Positions 1 through 6,647 of a stretch of DNA of 9,984 nt are shown one piece after another. Under the pieces are notes generated by a model, which saw nothing but the letters and a program-made list of their open reading frames with translations, did no database searches and was not told the origin of the DNA. The stretch spans positions 1 through 9,984 of the forward strand of contig DCGY01000044.1 of NCBI GenBank assembly GCA_002314715.1. Direction: 5' to 3'. Origin of the DNA: Lachnospiraceae bacterium UBA1766. GTDB lineage: Bacteria; Bacillota; Clostridia; Lachnospirales; Lachnospiraceae. Position numbers and translations under genes: made by a program. Every line of letters starts with the position of its first letter. The stretch's first letter is position 1.

Positions 1-41
1 ATTTCATTACATTGTTGACTATTCATAAATGCTTAAATTAT

Positions 42-503
42 CTAGATAATTGTACCATTGGCATCGCATTGAATGTTCACTGTCATGCTATGTTCGCTAA
101 CGAGAAAAAGTTCTCGATGCTGAGCAGTAGCACATGCAGTTGCAGTGTTCAAGCTACGTCCGCTAGAAGAATTTTTGATGCTCCATCCCGATGCTACACT
201 TGTCGCTTGATGAGTGCAACTAGCACAAGTTGAAGTGGTACCGTCGTAAACAAAAGTTGCGGTAAGTGAAAGTGTCCATAATACGTTGTTATTTTGGTTT
301 CGATAGTAATTTGTACGTGTGACAGTCTTACTATATACGGGATTTGAACCGATTCTGGACTGTGGAGTAATTACTTCTACGGTCTCAGTAACAATACTGT
401 ATCTGTCATCAGATGCAGAATCGTTTGAGTCGTAAGCATTCGCAGTAAGTGAATAATTTGATAAACAACACAATAGGAGTAAGAGTATGATAATTTTTTT
501 CAT
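42..503 (-). CDS. small secreted protein, unknown function
   Basis: Encodes about 153 aa. I place the start at the ATG at 503-501, not at the in-frame ATG at 545: an AGAAAGGA ribosome site lies about 10 nt upstream of 503 and the product then opens with a classic signal peptide (MKKIIILLLL, likely cleaved after ANA at residue 23). The mature part is Ser/Thr/Asn-rich. It has Cys93 and Cys96 (TCASC), Cys123 and Cys146, which could form disulfides, and alternating hydrophobic/polar stretches (LSLTATFVY, MTVNIQC) suggesting a beta-sandwich. There is no lipobox, membrane anchor or LPXTG motif, so it is probably released or held non-covalently at the surface. It resembles short secreted beta-rich proteins that I recall from Clostridia without assigned roles; I do not recognise a named family. 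It diverges from the Rhs-type gene at 856, so the two may share regulatory DNA. No terminator is visible in the 41 bp after its TAG stop. Confidence 0.7.
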   Translation of the reverse strand: MKKIIILLLLLCCLSNYSLTANAYDSNDSASDDRYSIVTETVEVITPQSRIGSNPVYSKTVTRTNYYRNQNNNVLWTLSLTATFVYDGTTSTCASCTHQATSVASGWSIKNSSSGRSLNTATACATAQHRELFLVSEHSMTVNIQCDANGTII

Positions 504-855
504 GATGGTTATATCCTTTCTTTTTTTACGATATGTTTTCTGCAAATTAATCTATAAGCGCTACAAAAAGATAATTAATAAAACATTGAACATATCATAA
601 TTGATATAAATATTTTATACGACAAAATATCGGGAAATCGATATTACGGAGAACAAAATAACTGTTGACAAAATAAAACATCATAGATAATGTAAAAAAA
701 TAAAGGTGTATAGTTTGTGCTAGATACATAGTATTGTATAAGAAAAATTTTGGGGTGGGAACTATAATTATTTTGTCGAATACTGATCTGTCGTAGATAT
801 CATGATTCACAAGAGGTACAAGAGCAGAACATAATAAATGAAAAGGAGTATTGAG
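504..855. promoter_or_regulatory. divergent A+T-rich intergenic region with repeated ACAAAATA words
   Basis: This spacer of about 350 bp lies between two divergent genes for exported proteins and must hold both promoters. ACAAAATA occurs at 622-629, 653-660 and 668-675, and inverted at 769-776. The outer copies extend to CGACAAAATA (620-629) and its exact reverse complement (769-778). A 7-bp dyad AATATCG/CGATATT with a 6-nt loop sits at 626-645. These could be operators, but the base composition makes short A+T matches likely by chance. A plus-strand promoter candidate is listed separately; I see no convincing minus-strand promoter. The 71-aa minus-strand reading frame inside it has no family features or ribosome site and is not called. 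Confidence 0.4.
715..742 (+). promoter_or_regulatory. candidate promoter for the Rhs-type gene
   Basis: TTGTGC (715-720), a 16-bp spacer and TATAAG (737-742) form a plausible sigma-A promoter about 110 bp before the TTG start. A competing candidate is the perfect -35 TTGACA at 665-670, followed after only 15 bp by GATAAT (686-691). Neither is compelling, and both could be chance in this A+T-rich spacer. Confidence 0.3.
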
Positions 856-858
856 TTG
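843..858 (+). promoter_or_regulatory. ribosome binding site and TTG start of the Rhs-type gene
   Basis: AAGGAG (843-848) is followed by a 7-nt spacer and TTG at 856-858, which is ideal initiation geometry. The upstream in-frame ATG at 838 lies before this site and has only a weak AAGAGG (811-816) far upstream. Starting at TTG gives MKNLKK followed by a hydrophobic run, a textbook signal peptide. The site therefore decides the start. Confidence 0.75.
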
Positions 859-2331
859 AAAAATTTGAAAAAATTAGTCTTTTGGGGTATAGCAATATTA
901 TTTGTATTTGCTTCTGCTACGTCAGTAGAGGCATCGTGGGAAAATAATGGTGAAAGAAAATATGAACAAGGAGTATTAGTGACAATTGATGGTGTGGACT
1001 ACAGTCCATCCCAATTTATGGATAGAGTCATTGAATGCACAGAAAATAAAGGAACTGCCGAAGATAAATTGAATGATGCTGGATATATTGTTTCGAGTGA
1101 ATATGATGAGAGCGGAAAACGAACTATATTAAGCGTGGACAAGCTAGTTAGTTATTATAAGTATGATGCGTTTGGAAGGTTAATCCATGAGAACAGGAAT
1201 AATGGCGTTGAAATTGATTATTTTTATGATGTGGATGGCTTGTTGGAGGCATTTGATTATAAAGGTGATCGATATCACTACGTTTATAATGAGAAAAAAA
1301 TTATTGTAGGTTTAATGGATGCAAATGATAATATTATCTGTCACTATAAATACAATGAGTTTGGAAATCCTACTTGCGATACATGGAATTTTGTTGGAGA
1401 TTGTATTAACCCATATCGTTATAATCAAGACTATTATGTGAAATCCCTAGGGTTATATTTATTAGGAGATTACGCGTACTACGACGCAAACCAAAATGTG
1501 GTTATTTCGGCAGATGTATTTTTAAATGAAGAAAGATTATATGGACATGAGACAATTTTTCACAACTATGCTAATTTGTCTGCAACACAAGTAAGTTTAT
1601 TGATGCAAAATGCTCAACAGTATTATAGCAATAATTTGTATAGAAATAATGCGGCGTTTAGCGGGAATGCATGGTATACTTCATTAAGTGGTAACAATGA
1701 TTTCTTTTTATGCGCTAGAATTATATATGCAGAAAACGGGTATCGTTTTGCTGCCAATGAGGATAAAGGTGTTTTAAATAATTTGTTGAAAAATAACAGA
1801 CAGGCAGAAGGCTGGATTATTGTAAATCGGTTATTAGAAGATTTATATAGATATAATCATAGTCTTGGATCACAATTTTCAACTTTTCAAATTGGTGAAT
1901 TGCCAAGTGTTTATTCTGTATTGACTTATATGCAAAATGGACTTGCATTTTCGTCACTTAATTCTGATGAGGCGAAAAGTGCTGTAGATCCCTTTGGTAA
2001 TGTAGCATATCAAGAAGCATTTTGGATTGCATGTTGCATTAAGGTGTGTAGCAACTTTGATGAATGGAATACTATAGTTGCAAGGCCTACTGGGGTGACA
2101 TATCAGTGTTACAATAAGGGAAGTCTTAGTTATTCATCAGCTCCATCTTCTGGATGGGGACTTGTCTATATACCAGGATGCACTACAAACTTTACAAATC
2201 GGTCATCTTATGCAGGGTTCCCTTATAGAGATAACTTTGAACCAAATGGCGAATCATGGATTAAGTATTTTAATGTGGTTCATAGTTATCCAAGTGAAAC
2301 ACTAAAGATAGTGAACTTGTATTATAATTAG
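856..2331 (+). CDS. exported mini-Rhs/YD-repeat protein with putative SleB-like cell-wall hydrolase domain
   Basis: Encodes about 491 aa from TTG 856. Residues 1-26 form a Sec signal peptide (KNLKK, hydrophobic core, cleavage after VEA). Residues 95-180 carry a few YD-type repeats (YYKYDAFGRLIHE, IDYFYDVDGLLEAF, ICHYKYNEFGN). A segment at about 185-220 (NPYRYN...YYDANQN...ISAD) resembles a degenerate Rhs core end, where variable C-terminal domains normally begin. The remaining ~270 residues contain ARIIYAEN (287-294) and, after an insertion, EGWIIVNRL (318-326). This order matches the catalytic-Glu and VxNR blocks of SleB/CwlJ-type hydrolases (Hydrolase_2), followed by AYQEAFW; Glu293 would be catalytic. 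The hydrolase call is inference from motifs. With so few YD repeats it cannot build a full Rhs cocoon. It probably acts on peptidoglycan outside the membrane. The lipoprotein gene starts 20 bp downstream, so the two are probably cotranscribed. Codon use is A+T-rich, unlike the argS side, suggesting transfer. Confidence 0.65.
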   Translation: MKNLKKLVFWGIAILFVFASATSVEASWENNGERKYEQGVLVTIDGVDYSPSQFMDRVIECTENKGTAEDKLNDAGYIVSSEYDESGKRTILSVDKLVSYYKYDAFGRLIHENRNNGVEIDYFYDVDGLLEAFDYKGDRYHYVYNEKKIIVGLMDANDNIICHYKYNEFGNPTCDTWNFVGDCINPYRYNQDYYVKSLGLYLLGDYAYYDANQNVVISADVFLNEERLYGHETIFHNYANLSATQVSLLMQNAQQYYSNNLYRNNAAFSGNAWYTSLSGNNDFFLCARIIYAENGYRFAANEDKGVLNNLLKNNRQAEGWIIVNRLLEDLYRYNHSLGSQFSTFQIGELPSVYSVLTYMQNGLAFSSLNSDEAKSAVDPFGNVAYQEAFWIACCIKVCSNFDEWNTIVARPTGVTYQCYNKGSLSYSSAPSSGWGLVYIPGCTTNFTNRSSYAGFPYRDNFEPNGESWIKYFNVVHSYPSETLKIVNLYYN

Positions 2332-2351
2332 TTGTTGAGAGAGGTACTAGG

Positions 2352-3494
2352 ATGCGTCCTATTTGTTTCTGGATAATCATGATTGATATATGTGTGTGCT
2401 TGTCAGGCTGTACAATTATAGAGGATAGAAAAGGTGAAGAGGAAAGCAGTCGATATGAGCAGGTATCTGGGCCGGACGAGGAGGCAATAAATCAGATGGC
2501 AATAGATGATATCCAGAAACTGGTGGATGAAAAGGATTATCCAAGGGCTATATTTGAGTTGTCTAAATATCAGAACAATCCAGATGCATTGAAACTTGAA
2601 AAGAAACTCCGAAATATGATAGGCGGGGATTTTTTCGCTGTTAGTGATGGAATCTTAGCCATGATTACAGATAATGGAAAAATATGCGTGAAGACAATCT
2701 ATTCAGATGATGACTTAGGGGAGATAATCGATACAGAAGCCTTATGCCAATGGGAAAACGTAAGTAAAGTATATTCGTTTCAATACGGTGGTTTTACTGG
2801 TATTGATGAAGATGGAAGAATTCTTACTATACCCTACTTAAATAAAGAAAATACTACAAATTATAATGCTTATATGGATTATACTGAGCGTTTTGCTAAT
2901 AAATACTCTGAAATTGAACAAATGTACTCAGTCGGGAAAAATGTCGCATTTGTAGATAAAAGGGGAATTGCAGGGTGGTTGGGTGATATGTTGCCCTCAT
3001 GTACGGATGAAGAATTCTTGCGGGATTGTACGAAGGCATGTATTATTCATCCTTATAATGTTTTTTTGTTGAAGAGAGACGGAACTGTTTCATGTTGTGG
3101 AGATAATTTGGGTTGGTATAAGGGATTGGATGAGTGGACAGAAGTGGTTGATATCACGGTAAGTCCTTATGGGGAGATATATGGATTAATGTCTGATGGA
3201 ACCATTAAACGACAAGACCATGGTTTGGGGGATCGATTTAATTTAAGCGATTGGACAGATATTATTGCTATTTCTTATGCGCCGAATCATTTCATTGGCC
3301 TAAAAAAAGACGGCTCGGTCAGGGTTGCCGAGATAAGAAGCGATATCAATATATTTATTAAGGATATCGAAACGATAGTTGCGAATTGGAAAGATATTGT
3401 CGCAGTTAAAGCAACAAATAGAGGAGTTGTTGGAATAAAAGAGGACGGAGAAGTCTTGTTCACAGAGTATGACATGGGTAATTTGGGGATGTGA
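2352..3494 (+). CDS. lipoprotein with RCC1-like beta-propeller repeats
   Basis: Encodes 380 aa. The N-terminus is a short lipoprotein signal peptide ending in lipobox LSGC, with Cys20 as the lipidation site; an Asp at residue 12 inside the hydrophobic core is unusual. Residues 21-42 are a charged linker. Residues 43-92 are helical, possibly a TPR-like hairpin (DEKDYPRAIFELSKYQNNPD). From about residue 93 there are repeats of ~45-50 residues of the type W.DI..I......GLK.DG.V, for example VFLLKRDGTV (237-246), IYGLMSDGTI (276-285), FIGLKKDGSV (314-323) and VVGIKEDGEV (359-368). These are typical of RCC1-type propeller blades. The protein should be anchored on the outer face of the cytoplasmic membrane and bind a protein or glycan. 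GAGAGAGG about 8 nt before the ATG serves as ribosome site. Its position directly after the Rhs/hydrolase gene suggests a partner, regulator or immunity role, which is unproven. Confidence 0.7.
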   Translation: MRPICFWIIMIDICVCLSGCTIIEDRKGEEESSRYEQVSGPDEEAINQMAIDDIQKLVDEKDYPRAIFELSKYQNNPDALKLEKKLRNMIGGDFFAVSDGILAMITDNGKICVKTIYSDDDLGEIIDTEALCQWENVSKVYSFQYGGFTGIDEDGRILTIPYLNKENTTNYNAYMDYTERFANKYSEIEQMYSVGKNVAFVDKRGIAGWLGDMLPSCTDEEFLRDCTKACIIHPYNVFLLKRDGTVSCCGDNLGWYKGLDEWTEVVDITVSPYGEIYGLMSDGTIKRQDHGLGDRFNLSDWTDIIAISYAPNHFIGLKKDGSVRVAEIRSDINIFIKDIETIVANWKDIVAVKATNRGVVGIKEDGEVLFTEYDMGNLGM

Positions 3495-3530
3495 TAGCTG
3501 CGACGGAGTAGTGCTTATGGAATTAGGAAA

Positions 3531-3797
3531 TCAAATCGACAACCTGCCGGTGGCCTTCCTTTTTCCGGACAATACATCACCCAATATTTCAAAACAAGGT
3601 TCCGAATATTCCCAGGCTGCCAGAGAAGCAACATTCTCCGGCAGCTTTTGTAATTCATAAGGACTTTTTAAGGAGACTGCGATTACAGGGCAGGAGAATT
3701 TTGAAAGCTTCTCAACCAATTCCAATTGAGCCGGCTACTGGTCACAGTGATATAAGCCTACTTTGATTGTGGTATGAGTCTCCGATATGGTTTGTAC
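3531..3797 (-). pseudogene. C-terminal remnant of a GH3 (NagZ-like) beta-N-acetylhexosaminidase
   Basis: Read on the minus strand, the frame gives IKVGLYHCDQ, a TAG stop (3737-3735), then PAQLELVEKL, CPVIAVSLKSPYEL, LAAWEYSEP, ILGDVLSGK and ATGRLSI before a natural TGA at 3533-3531. This series matches the end of the GH3 catalytic region as found in NagZ-like enzymes (VGTYNAH..P.Q.eLV; VVVSLRsPYDL; YLAAYgYt; VLfGe..P.GRLPV). Another stop lies at 3800-3798, and no further GH3 sequence is recognisable upstream. Only about 88 codons of a family usually longer than 330 residues survive, and the active-site N-terminal part is gone. Its true C-terminus is intact, so this is the 3' relic of a deleted gene. 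Family assignment is by recalled motifs. Confidence 0.6.
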
Positions 3798-3820
3798 TTA
3801 TGCAATGATTCCTTAGGAAA

Positions 3821-3897
3821 AACGATTTTATTTACAATCTATCATCGATTTATAGTTTCGTTTACAATATTCCTTCGAATCGATTGTTATTTACGAT
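3821..3897. repeat. three TTTACRAT words at ~30-bp spacing with TCGATT boxes
   Basis: TTTACAAT occurs at 3831-3838 and 3861-3868, and TTTACGAT at 3890-3897, giving spacings of 30 and 29 bp. Each is preceded by CGATT (3823-3827, 3846-3850, 3881-3885). Units one and three align over 16-17 bp with one inserted base. It lies between the GH3 remnant and the promoter of the SCP2 gene. It could be an array of regulator sites about three helical turns apart or a decayed tandem repeat; no palindrome or spacer pattern supports CRISPR. Confidence 0.4.
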
Positions 3898-3949
3898 TTT
3901 AGAAATGCAGTACGAGAGATAAGATTGCTGAAATTCTTTAACGGAAAAC

Positions 3950-3978
3950 TTGCTGAAAAAAGGTATTCTTGATAAAAT
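3950..3978 (+). promoter_or_regulatory. promoter of the SCP2-domain gene, extended -10
   Basis: TTGCTG (3950-3955), a 17-bp spacer and TAAAAT (3973-3978) preceded by TGA form an extended -10 promoter. Transcription would start near 3985, leaving a leader of about 25 nt that contains the ACGGAGG ribosome site (3995-4001) 8 nt before ATG 4010. TTGCTGAAA also occurs at 3925-3933, 25 bp upstream of the same word at 3950-3958. Confidence 0.55.
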
Positions 3979-4009
3979 AATCTTAAAAATATTTACGGAG
4001 GTATATACA

Positions 4010-4330
4010 ATGACTTACGAAGAATTAGTGACGAAAATAAAGAAAGCTGCAAAGAAGGCAGATGCTTCCTAGATTAAGGATCATATTGCTTTTCAGTTCA
4101 ATGTAGAAGGAGAGGCGGCAGGAACTTTTTATTTAGAAATTGACAATGGCGAAATAAAAGTAGAGCCTTATGAATACTATGACAGAAATGTTTTGATTAC
4201 CAGCTCTGCAGAGTATATTGTGAAGATGATGACCGGAAAGCTGGATCCGGTACTTGCTTTTACTTTAAAAATGATTAAAGTGGAAGGCGACTTAGGAAAA
4301 GCACTTGTATTAAAGGATATCATTAAATAA
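4010..4330 (+). pseudogene. SCP2 sterol-binding-domain protein, interrupted by an amber codon
   Basis: ATG 4010 with an excellent ACGGAGG site opens a 106-codon frame. It starts MTYEELVTKIKKAAKKADAS, meets TAG at codon 21 (4070-4072), then continues in the same frame with IKDHIAFQFNVEGEAAGTF, YLEIDNGEIKVEPYEYYD, LITSSAEYIVKMMTGKLDP and IKVEGDLGKAL to TAA 4328-4330. The sequence matches small single-domain SCP2 proteins (a lipid-binding hydrophobic-pocket fold; bacterial role unclear) along its whole length. Only the one codon is wrong; Lys is common there as I recall the family, and AAG to TAG is a single change. With no frameshift or other decay, this is a very recent nonsense mutation, a sequencing error, or a suppressed amber. 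TAG is used as an ordinary stop elsewhere in the window (2331, 6602, 9679), arguing against genetic-code reassignment. Confidence 0.75.
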
Positions 4331-4395
4331 TCATTATGTGAAAAAATGTCGTTAAGTGTAAATGTGACAAAACAGATGCTTGGAGGAACAGGACG

Positions 4396-5955
4396 ATGGC
4401 AGCAAAATGGCTAGACAGTGCAGTGTTTTATGAGATTTACCCCCAGTCTTTTCAGGATACAAATGCAGACGGTATCGGAGATTTTCAGGGTATTATGAAA
4501 AGATTGGATTACATTAAGGAATTGGGTTGTAATGCCATCTGGATTAACCCTTGTTTTGCGTCTCCTTTTGGGGATGCGGGTTATGATGTTTCGGACTATT
4601 ATACAGTTGCACCCCGGTACGGTACCAATGAGGATTTAAAAGAATTATTTGCACAGGCACATCAGAGAGAAATGCATGTGCTTTTGGATTTGGTTCCGGG
4701 GCACACTTCTGTAGAGCATCCTTGGTTTAAGGAATCCATGAAGCCGGAGAAGAATGTTTATACAGACCGCTATATTTGGACGGACAGTGTATGGGAAGCT
4801 CCGGAGGGAGCGCAGTCCTTGCGCGGTATTTCCGACCGCGACGGCTCCTGCATGGTGAATTTCTTTTCTCATCAGCCGGCACTGAATTATGGATTTTATG
4901 AGAGAAACAGACCCTGGCAGCAGGCTCCCGAAGATGAGGGCCCTCAGGCGTCTTTGGAAGAAATGAAGAATGTAATGCGTTTCTGGTTTTCCATGGGTTG
5001 CGACGGTTTCCGGGTGGATATGGCAGGGGCCATGGTAAAGAATGATCCGGAGAGCAAGGGAACCATTGCTTTGTGGCAAAACGTAAGAGCCTTCTTAGAC
5101 AGGGAATTCCCGGACAAGGTTTTGGTATCCGAGTGGGGAGAACCGGACAAGTCCCTGCAGGGTGGCTTCCATATGGATTTCCTGTTACATTTCGGACCTT
5201 CACATTACAATGATTTGTTCCGTTGCGAAGAGCCCTTCTTCTCAAGCAGAGGTAAGGGTGATGTGAAGGCCTTCGTAGAGAAATATTTGGATAATTATCG
5301 TAAATCTGAGCGAAAGGGCTTAATCTGTATTCCCTCCGGCAATCATGATATGGATCGTTTGGCCAGAAGTCTTCAGGGCGATGAGCTAAAGATAGCCTTT
5401 GCATTCCTTTTGTCTATGCCGGGTGCACCGTTTATTTATTATGGTGACGAAATCGGTATGCGTTATGTGGAAGGCATTCATAGTGTGGAGGGAGGCTATA
5501 ATCGCACCGGTTCCCGAAGCCCTATGCAGTGGGACCATACCGCCAACGCAGGCTTTAGCAGTGCTTCTCCGGAAAAGTTATATGTAAAAATGGATCCCAT
5601 GGAAGACAGACCTTGCGCAGAGGATCAATTGGCCGAGCCGGCTTCCCTGTATCATGAGGTGCAAAAATTGATTCGACTTCGAGGAGCCCATACGGCCCTT
5701 GGAAATAAAGCGGATATTGAATTTGTGTACGTAGAGGAAAACAAGTATCCTTTGGCTTATGTAAGAAGCAGCGAGGATGAGACGGTTCTGGTGATTGTAA
5801 ATCCTTCCAAGGAAGCCTGCAGAATATCTACGGCCAATACCAAGGTAGACCCTGCGAAAGCAAAGGCATTTTATCAGTTGGGTGACTCTGTAAGCTATGA
5901 CGAAAAAACCGGGGAGTGGGTTGTGCCCGGAGGAAGTGTTCATTTTATCGCATGA
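4396..5955 (+). CDS. GH13 alpha-glycosidase (alpha-glucosidase/alpha-amylase family), cytoplasmic
   Basis: Encodes 519 aa, a normal length for an intracellular GH13 enzyme, with no signal peptide. It should hydrolyse or transfer alpha-linked gluco-oligosaccharides. Visible landmarks are a Ca-site-like loop DTNADGIGD (21-29); region I DLVPGH (98-103), where the usual Asn before His is Gly; region II GFRVD with nucleophile Asp208; region III VLVSEWGEP with acid/base Glu246; region IV GNHD with Asp318; SRSPMQWD (373-380), a block typical of oligo-1,6-glucosidase/trehalose synthase-like members; and a C-terminal beta-sandwich from about 430. Substrate linkage cannot be read from sequence. GGAGG (4382-4386) lies 9 nt before ATG 4396. 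The 65 bp after the SCP2 gene show no clear promoter or terminator, so read-through from 3985 is possible. Its TGA overlaps the queH start, implying translational coupling. Confidence 0.88.
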   Translation: MAAKWLDSAVFYEIYPQSFQDTNADGIGDFQGIMKRLDYIKELGCNAIWINPCFASPFGDAGYDVSDYYTVAPRYGTNEDLKELFAQAHQREMHVLLDLVPGHTSVEHPWFKESMKPEKNVYTDRYIWTDSVWEAPEGAQSLRGISDRDGSCMVNFFSHQPALNYGFYERNRPWQQAPEDEGPQASLEEMKNVMRFWFSMGCDGFRVDMAGAMVKNDPESKGTIALWQNVRAFLDREFPDKVLVSEWGEPDKSLQGGFHMDFLLHFGPSHYNDLFRCEEPFFSSRGKGDVKAFVEKYLDNYRKSERKGLICIPSGNHDMDRLARSLQGDELKIAFAFLLSMPGAPFIYYGDEIGMRYVEGIHSVEGGYNRTGSRSPMQWDHTANAGFSSASPEKLYVKMDPMEDRPCAEDQLAEPASLYHEVQKLIRLRGAHTALGNKADIEFVYVEENKYPLAYVRSSEDETVLVIVNPSKEACRISTANTKVDPAKAKAFYQLGDSVSYDEKTGEWVVPGGSVHFIA

Positions 5956-6602
5956 ATCAGATGAATTATCAAAAAGAACTGGAAAAAATATTGGAAAACC
6001 CGGAGCAAGGGCAGGAGGGCAAGGTGCCTACCTTGTTTTTACACAGCTGTTGCGCTCCCTGCAGCAGCTACGTACTGGAATACCTTTGTCCCTATTTTGC
6101 AATTACGGTATTTTATTACAATCCAAATATTTCCGCGTCGGTGGAATATCAAAAACGTGTGGAAGAGCAGAAGCGTCTCATTGCTGCATACAATGAAGAG
6201 AAAAAGGGCTATCTGATTCAAATTCTTGAGGGAGATTATGAGCCGGGACTTTTCTATGAAGCAGTGAAGGGATTGGAACAATTGGGAGAGGGGAGCGAGC
6301 GATGCTTCCGATGCTTTGATTTACGGTTATCGGAAACAGCAAGGCTGGCCAAAGAAGGACAGTTCGATTATTTCGGAACCACACTTACGATCAGCCCACT
6401 CAAGAATGCGGAAAAGTTAAATGAAATCGGACAGCAATGGGCCAGGGAGTATGAAGTGAACTGGTTACCGTCGGATTTTAAAAAGAAAAACGGTTACAAG
6501 CGTTCCGTAGAATTATCCGCAGAATACAACCTGTACCGACAGGACTTTTGCGGTTGCAGTTTTTCCAAAGCGGAAAGAGACTTGCAGAATTCCCAAAAGT
6601 AG
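5952..6602 (+). CDS. queH: epoxyqueuosine reductase QueH
   Basis: Encodes 216 aa, normal for QueH (formerly DUF208). It reduces epoxyqueuosine to queuosine in tRNA, the last step of queuosine synthesis, and is the non-orthologous counterpart of QueG. The family's cysteine sets are present: LHSCCAPCSS (Cys33, Cys34, Cys37), RCFRC (Cys118, Cys121) and FCGC (Cys200, Cys202), which hold the iron-sulfur and iron centre. FGTTLTISPLKN and DFKKKNGYKRS are further hallmark blocks. I start at ATG 5952, which overlaps the GH13 stop as ATGA; GGAGGAAG lies about 15 nt upstream, rather far, so coupling probably helps initiation. ATG 5961 is an alternative, and starts further upstream would only add residues overlapping the GH13 frame. 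argS follows 45 nt downstream. No functional link to the glycosidase is evident. Confidence 0.92.
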   Translation: MNQMNYQKELEKILENPEQGQEGKVPTLFLHSCCAPCSSYVLEYLCPYFAITVFYYNPNISASVEYQKRVEEQKRLIAAYNEEKKGYLIQILEGDYEPGLFYEAVKGLEQLGEGSERCFRCFDLRLSETARLAKEGQFDYFGTTLTISPLKNAEKLNEIGQQWAREYEVNWLPSDFKKKNGYKRSVELSAEYNLYRQDFCGCSFSKAERDLQNSQK

Positions 6603-6647
6603 TTTATCATATTAAGGATATACTGACGAAAAGGAGAGATGATTTCA

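Noticed and set aside
595..810. 71-aa minus-strand reading frame in the divergent spacer
   Set aside because: A+T-rich, Phe/Tyr/Leu-rich random-looking product, no ribosome site, and it covers the promoter region.
3469..3660. 63-aa plus-strand reading frame after the lipoprotein gene
   Set aside because: No ribosome site or family features; it is antisense to the GH3 remnant, which reads better.
3821..3897. CRISPR-like periodicity
   Set aside because: Only an 8-bp word recurs, with no long identical repeat, and the intervals are related to each other rather than unique spacers.
4073..4330. SCP2 protein restarted after the amber codon
   Set aside because: No ATG or GTG with a ribosome site near the break; the first in-frame ATG lies far into the domain.
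4727..5404. 225-aa minus-strand frame inside the GH13 gene
   Set aside because: Low-complexity Arg/Pro/Ser shadow of the confidently identified GH13 frame.
6603..6647. T-box leader before argS
   Set aside because: The gap is only 45 nt, too short for a T-box, and no specifier or antiterminator structure is seen.
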